NCBI GenBank assembly: GCA_032622095.1
Contig: CP136068.1
Span: forward strand, 125,863,989 to 125,927,988
Length of the DNA: 64,000 bases
Reading direction: 5' to 3'
From: Siphonodentalium dalli
Lineage: Eukaryota > Mollusca > Scaphopoda > Gadilida > Siphonodentaliidae
Under the pieces are notes generated by a model. That model ran no database searches, had not been told where the DNA came from, and saw nothing but the letters and a program-made list of their open reading frames with translations. A program made the translations under genes and the position numbers. Below are positions 36,181 to 48,162 of the stretch, piece after piece (position 1 is the first letter of the stretch; each line of letters begins with the position of its first letter).

Positions 36181-37783
36181 AGCTTTACATGTACATCTAT
36201 GTGATTTTGTGATATTCTTTGTGCAATAAAATTTATTTTATATATTAAATGATTTAAATAGACTTACCAGTATCGCGTTCTAATATATCCACGATACAGC
36301 GTTAAAGTGACGCCAATATTGTCGCAAGAACGTTGGTAACATGGCAACTTTTTGTCAAACTTAATGTTCCAAAAACAATGGTATATCTTCACAATACTGG
36401 ATTTATTACAAAACTAGAACATTTAGCCAGTATAAACATAATGTGTTTGTTTGTTTTCCACTATACTCTTTTCTACCAAATATAGTGAACTTACTTGTAT
36501 TAATTAAAAAGTGTACCAGATAGCTATTCTTGCTTTAAATTTAAAGTTTTAGAAATAAATGTTCTGCACACATGTCATCTAGATATATTACTGACTCATG
36601 ATGCATACCGCTATTAATGAATAGATCTGCCACCTACCGTATGCAGCTGAGTGAGTTAATTGCAATACACTTACATTATGTAAGATAGGGATTCTTTAAT
36701 TTTACGGAACAGAGGGCTGGATAATATCTGCCACCTCATTGTTTCTAAAACATTACGGACCCGGTGTTGACCTTATACAATTAACTGACTGTATTGTTAC
36801 ATGACTAGGGTTCGTCATTTTACAGAACAATTATCGGTGAAATGACTAATATTCATACACATGGCGGTTTTAAGTGTCGTAATTAAACTGGACTTTGGTT
36901 CCTGACTTACGGGAAATAATGCGTGAAAGGACTCAAGTTCATATATATAACGGTTATAAGTGCCGTAAGTATAGAAAGTACATGTAAGTATGGTAAATCT
37001 GTTATTTGTTGTGGAAATAAAATAGGCACGGTGTCGCCCGTTTTCTAATTGACATGGGGTATTTGTTCAGCACAATTCTGCCACTATCCGGTATGACTAA
37101 ACTGAATTGGATACTTTGAAGTACAGAATACAGTCCAGTGACATTATGTACGACTGTTTAAAATGTATAATACGTCGAAGAGAATATCACATTATAGAAG
37201 ACATTTTGTTGAACAAATAGCACCACACAACATACACAAATGGGGTTAATAGTTCCCACAAGTTTTGCGTACAACAGCATGCATATCATTTATTTACCAT
37301 AAGTACATGGTACATTATTCCAACATGAATTGAAGATAAATGGCGACTGATTTCATTCGAGATTTTTAACGTTTTTTTTTTATTTTTAATGTTTTCCACT
37401 AAGCGGTCTTTAAATTCTTAAAAACCAATTAAAATCGGCGTCAAGGTGAAATTGCACATCTGAAATCAATAAGTATATGACTATGTCCAAAATTGTAATG
37501 ATTTAGTCATAAACCGAACACTTTTGTTACTAATCTACCCCACTACATACTTTTTGGGGCTAAATGACAATCTATACTTGAGCACACATACCCGAGAACG
37601 CTCTTTGTTAATTACGTGCGAGGTCATATATTGACGGTGACTATTTATTCGCGTGGCGAGCCTCCATTCCAAAATTTAATTAAGATACGATATCCTGATT
37701 AATTAGGGTGTCACTCACGCAGATAGAAAGATCACCTGTAATATTTTACTATGAACTCTGTGGTCGGTGTGAGAAATATCTCA
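36181..37783. other. Intergenic DNA with weak internal repetition
   Basis: A CATGGCGGTTTTAAGTGTCGTAA-type segment (about 36861) recurs as AACGGTTATAAGTGCCGTAA (about 36948), and TCTGCCACCT recurs at 36627 and 36728. No gene is recognised. Confidence 0.4.
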
Positions 37784-37987
37784 TTAACGCAAGTAATTGT
37801 GAGAAGTTTTTTTCCAGACAGAAAGTTGCATCATAGATGTCCACCTCATACTGTCTGTCACGCACCGATTGATCTGTTTCCCACAATAGGGACTCTGAAT
37901 ATATAAATTTATTGCACCGGGTTGACAAGTTAAATTTGTGTGGGTCCCACAGTCATTTTTCAGCATCAAATCACAGTAGCTGTCCAT
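37784..37987 (-). CDS. Cys-bearing open frame, possible SUEL-type lectin exon (uncertain)
   Basis: The minus-strand frame contains N-D-C-G-T-H-T-N-L-T-C-Q-P-G-A-I-N-L-Y then S-P-Y-C-G-K-Q-I-N-R-C. The L-x-C-x-x-G-x-I...(A/S)-x-Y-G...C spacing resembles the start of a galactose/rhamnose-binding SUEL domain, but only this segment is present, Gly-Arg of the usual Y-G-R is C-G-K, and no convincing splice sites or neighbouring exons were found. It may be chance. Confidence 0.22.
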   Translation of the reverse strand: MDSYCDLMLKNDCGTHTNLTCQPGAINLYIQSPYCGKQINRCVTDSMRWTSMMQLSVWKKTSHNYLR

Positions 37988-39029
37988 AAGGATATTATGG
38001 ACATAGTAGTGGCCATAAGAATAGTAAATTATAACGATACAGACTGTATCTATCCGGCGACGAACTATCGTTTATATCCATGAAGATAGTTGGCTGACAT
38101 TATCATTTCACATTAGAATCATCAAGTCAAGTCAAGTCCAATTGTTTATTCACAATAAACCACAATCGTAGTACAGAGGGTGCAAACAGAATTTAAAAAA
38201 ATTAAAATAGCAGCGTCCCTGTAAGACAGGGGCTTGTATGCTGTATATAGATAACTACGTAGTAAATAGATAAATTCGTCGCAATTAAATGTAGCTAACT
38301 GTAATTATTACATTACATATGCGGTTGCGTCAGTAGCCCAAACAAACATTTCAGAACGTACGGTTCCTTATTACATAAAAAGACTATATAAAGTTTAAAA
38401 GTATGTCAGTGTTGTGAATCGCTGGTGTCTTCTGGCGTCGATATAATCCATAAACATACATAATCAGTCCCACAATGCACCGTCGTAGCATCTTATTCAA
38501 ATAAGGTGCACAGGCTACCAATCAGAATGACTTTACGATATCGAGTAACCCGAACTCGGCGAATATGCGAATATAAATTTACGTTTCGTCTACCAAATGG
38601 ACCAGAAATACTAAAACACGTGTGATTTTACACATTTGTTGATAAGTATAATATTAACGTGTTCTTTGTCAACAGAGTCTGAAATACTACAGCACGTGTG
38701 GATTTACGTATTGTTGATAAACAGCAACATCGGTAGTAACTTAATTTCGATTAGAATAATATTATAGTTGTTTATATTAAACTAACAACTAATAAATCAA
38801 TGTTTTAGAATAGAATACTAATTGCTACGGTCAATTAGTGTGGGCCGCCGATACTTTAATGGACTGCGATTTGAATTGGCATCGCATAAAATAAGGCAAC
38901 TTTAGTGATACATACTTCGAATGTAATTATGTATATCTATATATCATTGACGGATGTCAATTGGTCCCACAAGACATCAATGGACTCCCCAAGAAAATAT
39001 CTACCAGGTCGGCCACCCAGTTACGACAA

Positions 39030-42000
39030 ATTGTCAATGGCTGAATAGCCGATCGAGCACCCCAAAAAACCTACTGAGAGAATTCATGGATTTATCATCG
39101 ATTCGCATCATTAGTTATTTAAACTTAAAAACGCTGGGTATGTTACTGATTTCTTCGTCCAAATATGGTCGCCTCTTATCTGATAAGACAGGGCATCTAC
39201 AAATATAGTATTATTCATCACCGATTTCACCTAAATCACACAAAGTGCATAAACGTTCATTCCTCGGAGTTCTCGACCAGCGGCCAGTTTCACTGGGGGG
39301 CTTATGATTTGGGATTCTGAATCTCAGCATCTATATAGAATTTACATAGTCTAAGCTAAGGAGATACTTTTCCGTACCAAATGTCACCTTATAACCCTAT
39401 ATGTGTCCGCTTTGATGAGTTTCGTAAATTAGACATCGAAGTTTGTTTATACTGATCTTCTAAACATTGCCTAACATGCTTTTCTAAACTATCCACATAT
39501 ACATGTACATTCTGGTAGTTATACCAAATATGGAATAAGCCACATGCATTCAATGTGTCTAGAATTCCTTGGAGCCACGGGTATGTTTGCGTGTTCATAT
39601 TATGATGCACATACATGTATTCAAATAATATACGAGACAGCTTTCTATCAGGTCCTGTAACAATTTTGATCCAATATTTAATCATCTGGAGTTTGATAGA
39701 TATAGAAATAGGGAATATGCCTGTCTCGCCATATATCTTGGCTTTGCAAGCGTTATTTCTTAGCCCTACACCTCACATCCATATGCAATTGTGGGGGAAA
39801 TTAACTTATCAGAAAGATCAAACTGACAATCAAGAGTTAACCTATTCTGTCTACAAAGACGAATAGTAGAAAGCATGGCCTTATTTGCTTGGGAAATGAT
39901 TTGGTTTTCACTTTGAATAATGTACCTGTCGCAAGAATAAAACACCAAGATATGTGAATTCATCAACAGTTTCAATTATTGTGTCATTGACAATAAACAC
40001 TTTTTTCAACGTCTTCCTCTTCCAAAATAATCATTTTGCTTTTATCTACATTAATCTTTAACTCACAAAGAGAACAATAATCAGAGAACGCGTTCAATGC
40101 TAATTGTTGTTCATCTGAAGATTCATCCGCATAAAGTATTATATTAAGTTTGATGAAAATGGATAAATCCATTTCAAGGTTATCAGTGACAGTTGATCGT
40201 CCGTTTACGCCACTAGAGAACATGTACTCTTCTAGATCGTTCAAATAAATAGCAAACATTATCCGTGAAAGATCTCAGCCCTCTTGAAAACCAACAGTAT
40301 AAGTATAAAAGTCAAAATATTCTCCTCCAGTCTTTATAATTGATTTAAAACTCTCAATAGTTTTGCCATCCACTCCACTATTAACAAATGTTTGCCATAG
40401 GACTGCCCTCCAAACTGTGTCGAATACCTGCTTTAAATCTATAAAAGCACAATATAGTCGCTTTCCCCTTTTCTTCAAGATTGCAATCAGGCACTCTAAC
40501 ACAAACATTGTCACATGTAGAGTAGCCCCTACGAAAACCAGCTTGGCACTCTGATATAAGATGATTCTCTTCAGTGAACATGACTATACTATTATTAAAG
40601 ATTTTGGAGAACAGTTTACCCAAACAACTCATAAGAGTTATTGGCCGATAGTGTTCAGGTAATTGCTGGTCTCCTTTTATCTTGTAAATAGGACAAACTA
40701 TGCCAATTAACCAGCTCTCTGGGAAAACACCAGTGTTCCAGATCAAATAAAATAGGTTACAGTAGCAGTGCTCTTACTATAGGAGTTAGTAATACCACCG
40801 GTGTTACCTGTTTTTAAAGAGCTGATGGCCTTTAGTATTTCTTCTGCACTACATTTTAGATTTAGGAAATCATTATTCCCAGTGGTATCAAATTCATTCA
40901 AAATTTCACTATGGTTTAAATAACATTAGAGCTCATACCCATCTGACAACAGAACTTGTGGTTTTTCCTTGTGGTCACCAGCCTTAAAATTGTTCCAATA
41001 TTCCTTTGGCGATGAACGCAATTCCTTTGGCGATGAACGCAATGACTTAAAGTTCTGGCCAAGACTTGATTCATATGCGTGGATGGCTTTATTCGGCACC
41101 TTGTTGTACTCTTAATAGGACGTCTCATATTCTCCTTGTTTTCTTGGCATTGATTACGGTTATAAAACCGACGAGCGTTACTAAAGTTCTTCCTAGCAGA
41201 TTGGCAAACATTATTGAATCACTGTATGTTATCACAGTGAAGGTTGCAATTAATTTAGAAAGCTATTATCAGCTGATGCAATAAATATGCTTCCAAGTGA
41301 TTTTGAGAGTTCACTAGCCACTTCTTGAGTAAACTCAAGATTACCATTCAATATGTACTCTGAATTTAGTTCATGTCCTTTGATGCTGTTCATATACAAG
41401 TTGAATAAAAAAAACTCTTGTTTCTTATCTTCTCGACAAAAAACCTTTACTTGGTACATAATAATCATCGTGACTTTGTGGTTCTGTATTTATTGCACAC
41501 TTTGTTTCCAGAGAGAATGAGAGGGGATTATGTACGTCCGAGAAAGATCACACAAAATAAAGAACAGTCAAAGCCACATATTAAAGCGAGGATACATAGT
41601 AGTCAACTTAGCTACCAGCTTACATGTCAAGTGCCCTCTCCCTCTGTCAGCCCAATTCTTCCATTGTAAATATACATAATAGATCCCGCACAAATATCAA
41701 TAAATTTTCGCCCATCATTAACTTTGTTATCTTGTGAATGCATCCATAGTGATACACCATTTTCAGTCAATTTATGAGTGCTATCAAGGGTCTCAATTCC
41801 AAATCCTACTGTATCTTTAGAAACGATACAATCCTTCAAAAGAGCAGTTCTAGCATTAAAGTCACCAATAATGATGACATATTCTTCATCATTAAATAGC
41901 TCATACATTTCAATCCGGATTTCATTAAAACATTCTTGTTTAGACAATGGACTACTTTCAGGTGGTATATAGCTAGAACCAATTAGCCAAAAAAACATAT

Positions 42001-42270
42001 TTACTATTAGAGTTTACACGATTTGTATGAAAGGAAGCAGTTCATTTCTAACTGCGATTGCGATACCACCTGATTTTATTTTCATCATCGGTTGTCTATT
42101 CTTCATATAAATGTTGAACCCTGGTATACATGGTGCACCAATAACATCAGTTTTTTTATCCTAGTAAACAAATGAGATCATAATCTGAAAAAAAATTGGT
42201 AAATTCAGGACATTTCAACTTGTTCAATAAACCACGTACATTTAAGGAAAGGAATTTTGCTTTGGAGCTA
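39030..42270 (-). pseudogene. ORF2 of the 38-43 kb LINE: endonuclease, RT, zinc-binding tail
   Basis: The endonuclease starts L-N-V-R-G-L-L-N-K-L-type, with S-G-G-I-A-I-A-V-R-N, then G-S-S-Y-I-P-P-E-S-S and I-I-I-G-D-F-N-A-R (41998-41627). RT blocks are I-V-C-P-I-Y-K-I-K-G-D, H-Y-R-P-I-T-L-M-S-C-L-G-K and C-Q-A-G-F-R-R-G-Y-S-T. Next are the catalytic Asp in F-I-D-L-K-Q-V-F-D-T-V-W, F-A-I-Y-L-N-D-L-E and a Y-A-D-E block where the second catalytic Asp is Glu. The tail has R-L-C-T-L-C-D-L and Y-Y-I-C-R-C-P-V-L-S-D at about 39230-39150. Frameshifts and stops lie between blocks, so it is not active. Confidence 0.75.
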
Positions 42271-42319
42271 GAAAACTTAATTCATCTCCACCTGGCCTGT
42301 CCTGTCCTGGAGTTGATTC

Positions 42320-42800
42320 CTTGCGTCATTTCCTGGATTGTAGATTGATATGCTTAGGTGGTGTCTTAATAGGTTGAGTGTCCATTTCGGCATCATCCGG
42401 AAGAATGTGTTCGCCATCATAAACGAAGAGTTTATCGCGAACGCGACGCATTTTTTTTATTTGCTTTCGGGCTTTTCGCGCAACTGGGTAAAGCTTTCTG
42501 TGAACTTTTTCGATTTCGGGGGGAAACTTTTCATTAATACAGTTTCTGCTTCCATTCAGCTTCGGTTTATTTTGGATAAGTTCCTTGTCCTCAAAGAATG
42601 AAAAGTTTACAATTAGAATCCGAGTCCATGGAGTTGCCTGCAATATTACTGCTGGTAGCAGGGGATCCTTGGGTTCTCGTATTCACTTCGTTTACAGATT
42701 CACTGGTAATTTTTCCAATTCTGTGGGCTCTCTTTATGCGGATATTTTCAGGGTCATCGATATCCAGCTGTTCTGTTTACAATCCTCTGTTTCTTCTGTT
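42320..42800 (-). pseudogene. ORF1 of the 38-43 kb LINE
   Basis: Reading minus, D-P-E-N-I-R-I-K-R-A-H-R-I-G-K matches the ORF1 RRM-domain motif (E..I.I.RAHRIG). It is followed by I-V-N-F-S-F-F-E-D-K-E and K-K-M-R-R-V-R-D-K-L, the usual ORF1 C-terminal motif. The N-terminal coiled coil was not seen. Confidence 0.6.
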
Positions 42801-42898
42801 TCATCAATCCCAGTGAAAACTAAGTTAGTTTACATATACGACATCTTTAATCCAAAAAGCTTTCTTTCAGCTCATCAGAGGTTTGCTATTCTGCTGTA

Positions 42899-43234
42899 GT
42901 GAGGTTTCTTTGGCAAACCAGAGTTTCCCAAAGAAAGCTGACTATCATGAAAAATATAACAGATGGGAAAGCTCCTACATACCTAAGAGATAGATTCCAA
43001 TTTTCGAACACTCGTTGTAAATATAATCTCCGGTCTGGACTCTTTAGATTATCTGTGCCTCATGTTAGGGTATTTGGTTACAATAGCTTTTTCTACACAG
43101 GAATCACATTGTGGAATAATTATGTAAAATATATTGAACCTAACTGCAACTTGGCTACATGGAATCACCTAATAAAACAGGAATTATTCGATAAAATTTT
43201 AGGTACTGAGGAATCTGACTTTGTATATTATTAA
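42899..43234 (+). pseudogene. C-terminal fragment of a second LINE ORF2 (CR1/RTE-like)
   Basis: The 111-codon frame contains I-T-D-G-K-A-P-T-Y-L-R-D-R-F, Y-N-L-R-S, V-P-H-V-R and L-W-N-N-Y-V. This is the A-P-x-Y-L...Y-x-L-R...W-N-x-L-P region found after the RT domain of CR1/RTE-type LINEs. Only the C-terminus is present (5' truncation). The frame ends with a TAA at 43232. Confidence 0.65.
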
Positions 43235-43935
43235 TGGTGTGAATCATGCTATTAATAATACCGTACGACCTTATGAGAACTTGTGCTGTGGCCTGGTCAG
43301 TCATGTGGTCGGTTACCATTAAGGACCACAGTGGAAATAAGCAAGCTTTGGCTTGCTTTCCTGTGCGCTCCTTGATGGCAATCGATGGCATGACTTGTCA
43401 GACGAGCGTATTCATATGTATATTTCTCTTCTACTACTCTATTTTCCTCTCTATCTTTCTATGTACGATGACAGTACTTGGCTAGCTGCATATATTGTCA
43501 CTGCTGCCTGTATTTAGGGATTCCATCTTTCGGTCATGGACATGCCAGTCTAAAGCCGGTCATACATGGCAGCAGTGTGTATATGCAGGTGGCGAAGAGC
43601 TGTTGGTTCAATTACTAGTATCTCTTAAGCAACATGACAGCCCTGTTGAGGGAGGAGGATGGGATAGCACGGGTTGATTTTTCATGTTGTATATATATAT
43701 ATACAGGTATGAGTATCTATTTAGTAGTCATTATTAAGCTAGGTTTATTCACTATCTTGTCCCTCTACAGAACTGTCAAGCTGCATTCTTGTTATATTTA
43801 TATATCTATACTTTTTATATTTATTATATATGAATGTCACACTCTGTGTTTACACTTTTGTATATATGCTTATGCTCATGTCTGCAAATTTTGCATCTTT
43901 TAGCCATTAACAAATTATCTATCTATCTATCTACA
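43235..43935 (+). other. Probable 3' UTR of the plus-strand LINE fragment, ending in (ATCT)n
   Basis: Sequence follows the ORF2 fragment without recognisable coding and ends in TTATCTATCTATCTATCTAC (43916-43935), a plausible microsatellite 3' end. A TATATATATATA run is at about 43690. Confidence 0.45.
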
Positions 43936-46900
43936 TCTGACTTGGGTATTTCATGTTGTTCCAGTGTTACCACTGGTAGTTCGTGCGTACTTAAATGATA
44001 AGACAGGAACAGCAAATGCAGCTGGCGAGTTATTAATCTCAGTTTAGTGGGTCATTCCAACAGTGCTCATCCATGCACGCAAAATGGTGATGTACATCGC
44101 CATATGGACACATAAATATCACTAAAATTACACTTTTTTGCACAAAACTGACATACCTCAATATCGCTGCCTGATAGGTAGTCCTTTTGCGCATAAAGTG
44201 GCTGTGGTGTCCGGCCAAAAACAATTCTTTATTTTGTCGAAAATGCGCTCCGAAAAAAAACGTGTCCTGCTGGGCGCCGCCATGACACCTGATCCGGTTC
44301 CTCGTGACCCAGCCACTGTTCCGATTTCTCATCACAGCATTAAAGTCCAGCATTTAGCTTCCACATATCCCAACAACTTCCGACATTCGATCATCTAACC
44401 TTCGAACCTCCGATGTGTAACTTCATTACTGCATCCCAAGCGCGACAAATTTCCGCTGAAGTTTAGCCGATGTAACACTATGCATCATACACGTGGTAAC
44501 ATACCATTTAGACCCCTTTGGCGTTCCTCCCGCTCCCAAACTCAGAATACGAATGCCCTAATACAGTCCACTAGCGATCCACAAACTATATCGGTGCACG
44601 GACACTCAATGCGTTCACTCAAACAACCGCGACAAACAACTCGCACACAATTGTCACAGTTAACCCTGATTATCTGTCAAACATATTGAAAACTTGTGAA
44701 ACCAAATAAGTCCTCGTTTCATCGTCCTCTTTATAATTAGGGTCCGATATGAATAAAAAATTAATATGTACAAAACCCGATGCAAAGTACATATTATTTG
44801 TGACGTGACACTGTCAAGATCGTGACATAATTGCCCTTGATGCTACCTGTGAATAATCTAGTTTCCTATTAATAACATTATCGCATAAGGACACAACATT
44901 GTACTTAGAACTGACGTGTTTTTCCCGACAAAAGGTATGATGACGTTGCCTCGTCGATAAATATATAGTGTGACTACCTGTGAATACTCTAGTTTCCGTT
45001 TAATAATATTATCTGATTAGCATTGTGGTGAGAACCGACGTATTTCTATTGAGTTCCTTCGTATATAATCAGTAATTCCACACTTATGTCTTAACATAAG
45101 TAAGATAAACGCTTTGTATTCATATCATCGGATAAATATATTACACAGCGGGGAATTTGAACATTGGACATTATTCGTTTGAAAGTATTTGGGATAGCGA
45201 TACGAACATTTTATTTATGAAGAGGTATGATATGTGCCATACACAAAATAGTATACCCTAAATTAAAACCCAGTTGCGCTTCTACCTATTATTGTTGTTT
45301 GAGTATTATTCCGACGAATGTCTTCCACCGAAGACGCCGAGGTGTCAGATCGCCGAGGTGGTAATTATTTTGCAAGTCATTATTAGCTCAACTGTGCATT
45401 ATCTAAATAATGACCGGTACAATAATGACCACCTCGGGAAGAGGAATAAACACTCCTGGTTAATTGGTTATGATTTGATGCTGGTGGGTCCCGGTACTAT
45501 GATGTTGGTTGAGCAAAGTGATGCTGTTTTGAAAATATACCGTTATTTTTTTTCTTAGTTGTCATTTTCACGACCTGTGGCTAATATGAACGAATAGAGA
45601 AAAGCCATTATGTTTATAAAACATTGAAAAACATATATTTGTATATTGTAAGATATTTCAAGGGATGGGTGGTTTCAAGATCCAAATAATTTTCGAATTT
45701 TATTACATCGCGGTCCGGTTCCAGAGATCAACATAGGTCGATAAATACGCTAAAATTCTCATGCGGCCTGTTAAATCAGACAGAATAATTCAAGTGATCG
45801 AATGCAGAAAGTTCTCGACGGTCGGTACAAAACAACAAAGAACGTTCCTTGTTAGTCTATTCCTGAAGATGTAGAACTAACGAGCTTCTGTTTCACTTCG
45901 GTGCGAATAATGATAAACAATTTGAAAATAGCTGTGACATTGACAAGTATTTTTCAGATCATATGGAGCCGGTATATCAATATATCGTGTATTTATCAAC
46001 CTATATTACACATGCTTCCAAAATTACAGGGATAAAATGTTGAAGTTCGAATGAGCCATGCCACTTTAAATAATGACTCTTTTTGTTATTACAAACTGGT
46101 CATAATATAGATGGCTATTGCTGTCGCTTTTGCAAGCACAGCGGCAGCCATGATTAAACTATTTTAAAATATACATGTTTTTGAATGTTTCATGCACATT
46201 CACACTAGCTTTTTCCCAAATCAGATTAGCCAAACACAACTAAATAACAACTTTAGAAAAATGGCATATATTGTGTTTAACAGCATTAGTTGTCCCCTAC
46301 CAGCATCATAGCAAATCAGCAGGAAAACTTAACCAGGGCCGGAATCAGCGTGTGTGTATCTTCCAGTCGATCAATAACACACATTCGACATGTTAATCCT
46401 CCAGCGATATCAACAGTGAAGAATTACATCAAACTGAATTCCAAATTTGCGAAATGTGTGAGATATATTTGTAATAAATCTCATAATTTTGGAAAAAATC
46501 ACCACCATAGACGAGGGTGGGCGAGACATAATTATATACAACAACTGGACAGCTTGAAGTATATCAGTTGTATGCTTGCAACCAAATAGAAGTTTCCAGA
46601 TATGGTCACAAATGCAGTTGGAAATTCCAAGTTGTCCATACCCAAACAGAAACTACATTTTCGCGTCAATATTTAAATATAAGATGTTGATTGCCGAGCA
46701 AAACAAAAACGTTTGAATACATAGAAAAATAAGAAATCCAGTTGAAGAATGCTGTTTGCTAACCCGAAAAGGGATGCAGGACAGTTTGCAGAATGGAGGG
46801 GTGCAGTTCAAACTTCGAAGCTTGAGGCACCACCAAAACCGTGTTACCACGTCCCTTCTTTGACAAAATGAGGGTTATTGAAATTCAAGTAGTAATCGTT

Positions 46901-47862
46901 CAACAAATAACGATTGAATATGAAATCATATACAAAAAAAGGCTGATAAATGAAATGATAGATGAAAAAAATAAAAATAATTACCTCACATGCATGTGGT
47001 GAGTCCACAGTATACAGCGGCAAACCACAATAGCATGACTCTTAACTTGCGGGTCTGGGTTATGAATGGGGAAGCCAGACCATATGAGTATTAGGTGACA
47101 TACAATACGGTAATTTTTCCTGATTAATGATGACTAGCATTCAGCCCGTGCTGAAATGTGAGGACTGCAGATTGTGTTAAGATATCACACGCATAGTTGC
47201 CAACCGCTCGCTATCAGGTCAGCGATGTATAGGCCAAACCAATATAATTATTGGATAGTAGGTTTTAATGGCCGTTCAACAAAGCTTATATATTAGTTAA
47301 TACATATTCGAAAGACCACTGTGTTCACAGCGCAGTGTACGAATACCTATATGCCACTCATATATGATGTGCACATGGTTGTGTGGGTTTTAAGTCAGAT
47401 AATTACCTCGTGAATAAGCGGCCTTGGTGATTATTTGGCCTCAGACACTTCACTCAGTCATTATCCTTTACATAATTGACCCTAAAAGAATTGCCCTTAA
47501 AAACATTGCCCTAAAAACAGTTGCCTCTAATGAGGTGTCTTTTCTTCTAGCCATTGATTTTTTTTTATTTCGAGCAGAACACACAACCAGTATATTGTAT
47601 TGCATACGCCACTTCAATAACAATAACATTCCCAACGAAGATACCCTTAAAGTGAGCTGTCTATAATAAATCAATTTGGTTTCGATGTTTGTAATTCAGT
47701 TTGCTTAACGACAGACGTGGGCGCACGTCGTTTCAAATCGGGACACATTCGCACATCAGTCTTCAAAGTCGCACGTTTAGTAGGAATCGGCTATCGTTGA
47801 CGCTGAATTTAACTCCGATTTAACTCCGATCCATACCAAGCATACACATTGTACATATAGAC
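43936..47862. other. Intergenic DNA upstream of gene B, no gene recognised
   Basis: No recognisable coding on either strand. Visible structure: a duplicated CTACCTGTGAATA.TCTAGTTTCC block (44842 and 44974), a 17-bp inverted repeat at 45353-45437, and TTGCCCT.AAAA repeats near 47485. The last 150 bp should hold the gene B promoter; no clear TATA box is seen. Confidence 0.45.
45353..45437. repeat. 17-bp inverted repeat
   Basis: CCGAGGTGGTAATTATT (45353-45369) is matched by AATAATGACCACCTCGG (45421-45437), 16 of 17 pairing. A further CGCCGAGGTG copy precedes it at about 45336. Confidence 0.7.
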
Positions 47863-48162
47863 ATGTTGTTCGTCATACTTCTTAGTGTTGTTGCATCGGT
47901 TCTGGGGTTACAAGAAATACGCGGTGTGCGAAATGTCGTATGTGACGGCCGGAAAGCGACGCCGTTCTACACCACTTCCTTTATTAGGAACACGAAAGTG
48001 ACTTCATTTCAAACGTGTGTCTTTAACTGCTTGGGAGACAGATGGTGCACGTCGGCGAATTTTGATAAAGTAGGCGGCGTGTGTTCCTTACTCAAAGACT
48101 CCTACATCGGTCGGTTATGTGACTGGTTTCCGTCCAGCGAGAACAGCATCCTATTTTACCTG
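47863..48162 (+). CDS. Gene B exon 1: signal peptide and PAN/apple-like domain
   Basis: One hundred codons from the first in-frame ATG; the hydrophobic core directly after the Met supports this start. Six cysteines lie after the predicted cleavage region. The frame continues past the donor for 45 codons, but the splice site and loss of the pattern show that part is intron. Confidence 0.75.

Larger units (their letters stand above)
38122..42850 (-). mobile_element. Non-LTR retrotransposon, near full length, minus strand
   Basis: In element order from the right are an ORF1-like part (42800-42320), ORF2 (about 42270-39030) and a 3' UTR ending in a TTGAC repeat, visible on the plus strand as ATCAAGTCAAGTCAAGTC at 38121-38138. 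Short TTGAC-type 3' microsatellites are typical of some LINE clades. The whole is about 4.7 kb. It meets a plus-strand LINE fragment at about 42.9 kb in opposite orientation. Confidence 0.7.

Noticed and set aside
44039-44398. Overlapping frames of 104 (minus) and 86 (plus) codons
   Set aside because: Neither has a recognisable motif; the overlap in a GC-richer patch suggests chance.
47424-47666. 80-codon frame just upstream of gene B, considered as an upstream exon
   Set aside because: It contains TTGCCCTAAAA repeats, ends in a stop with no donor, and gene B already starts with a signal peptide.
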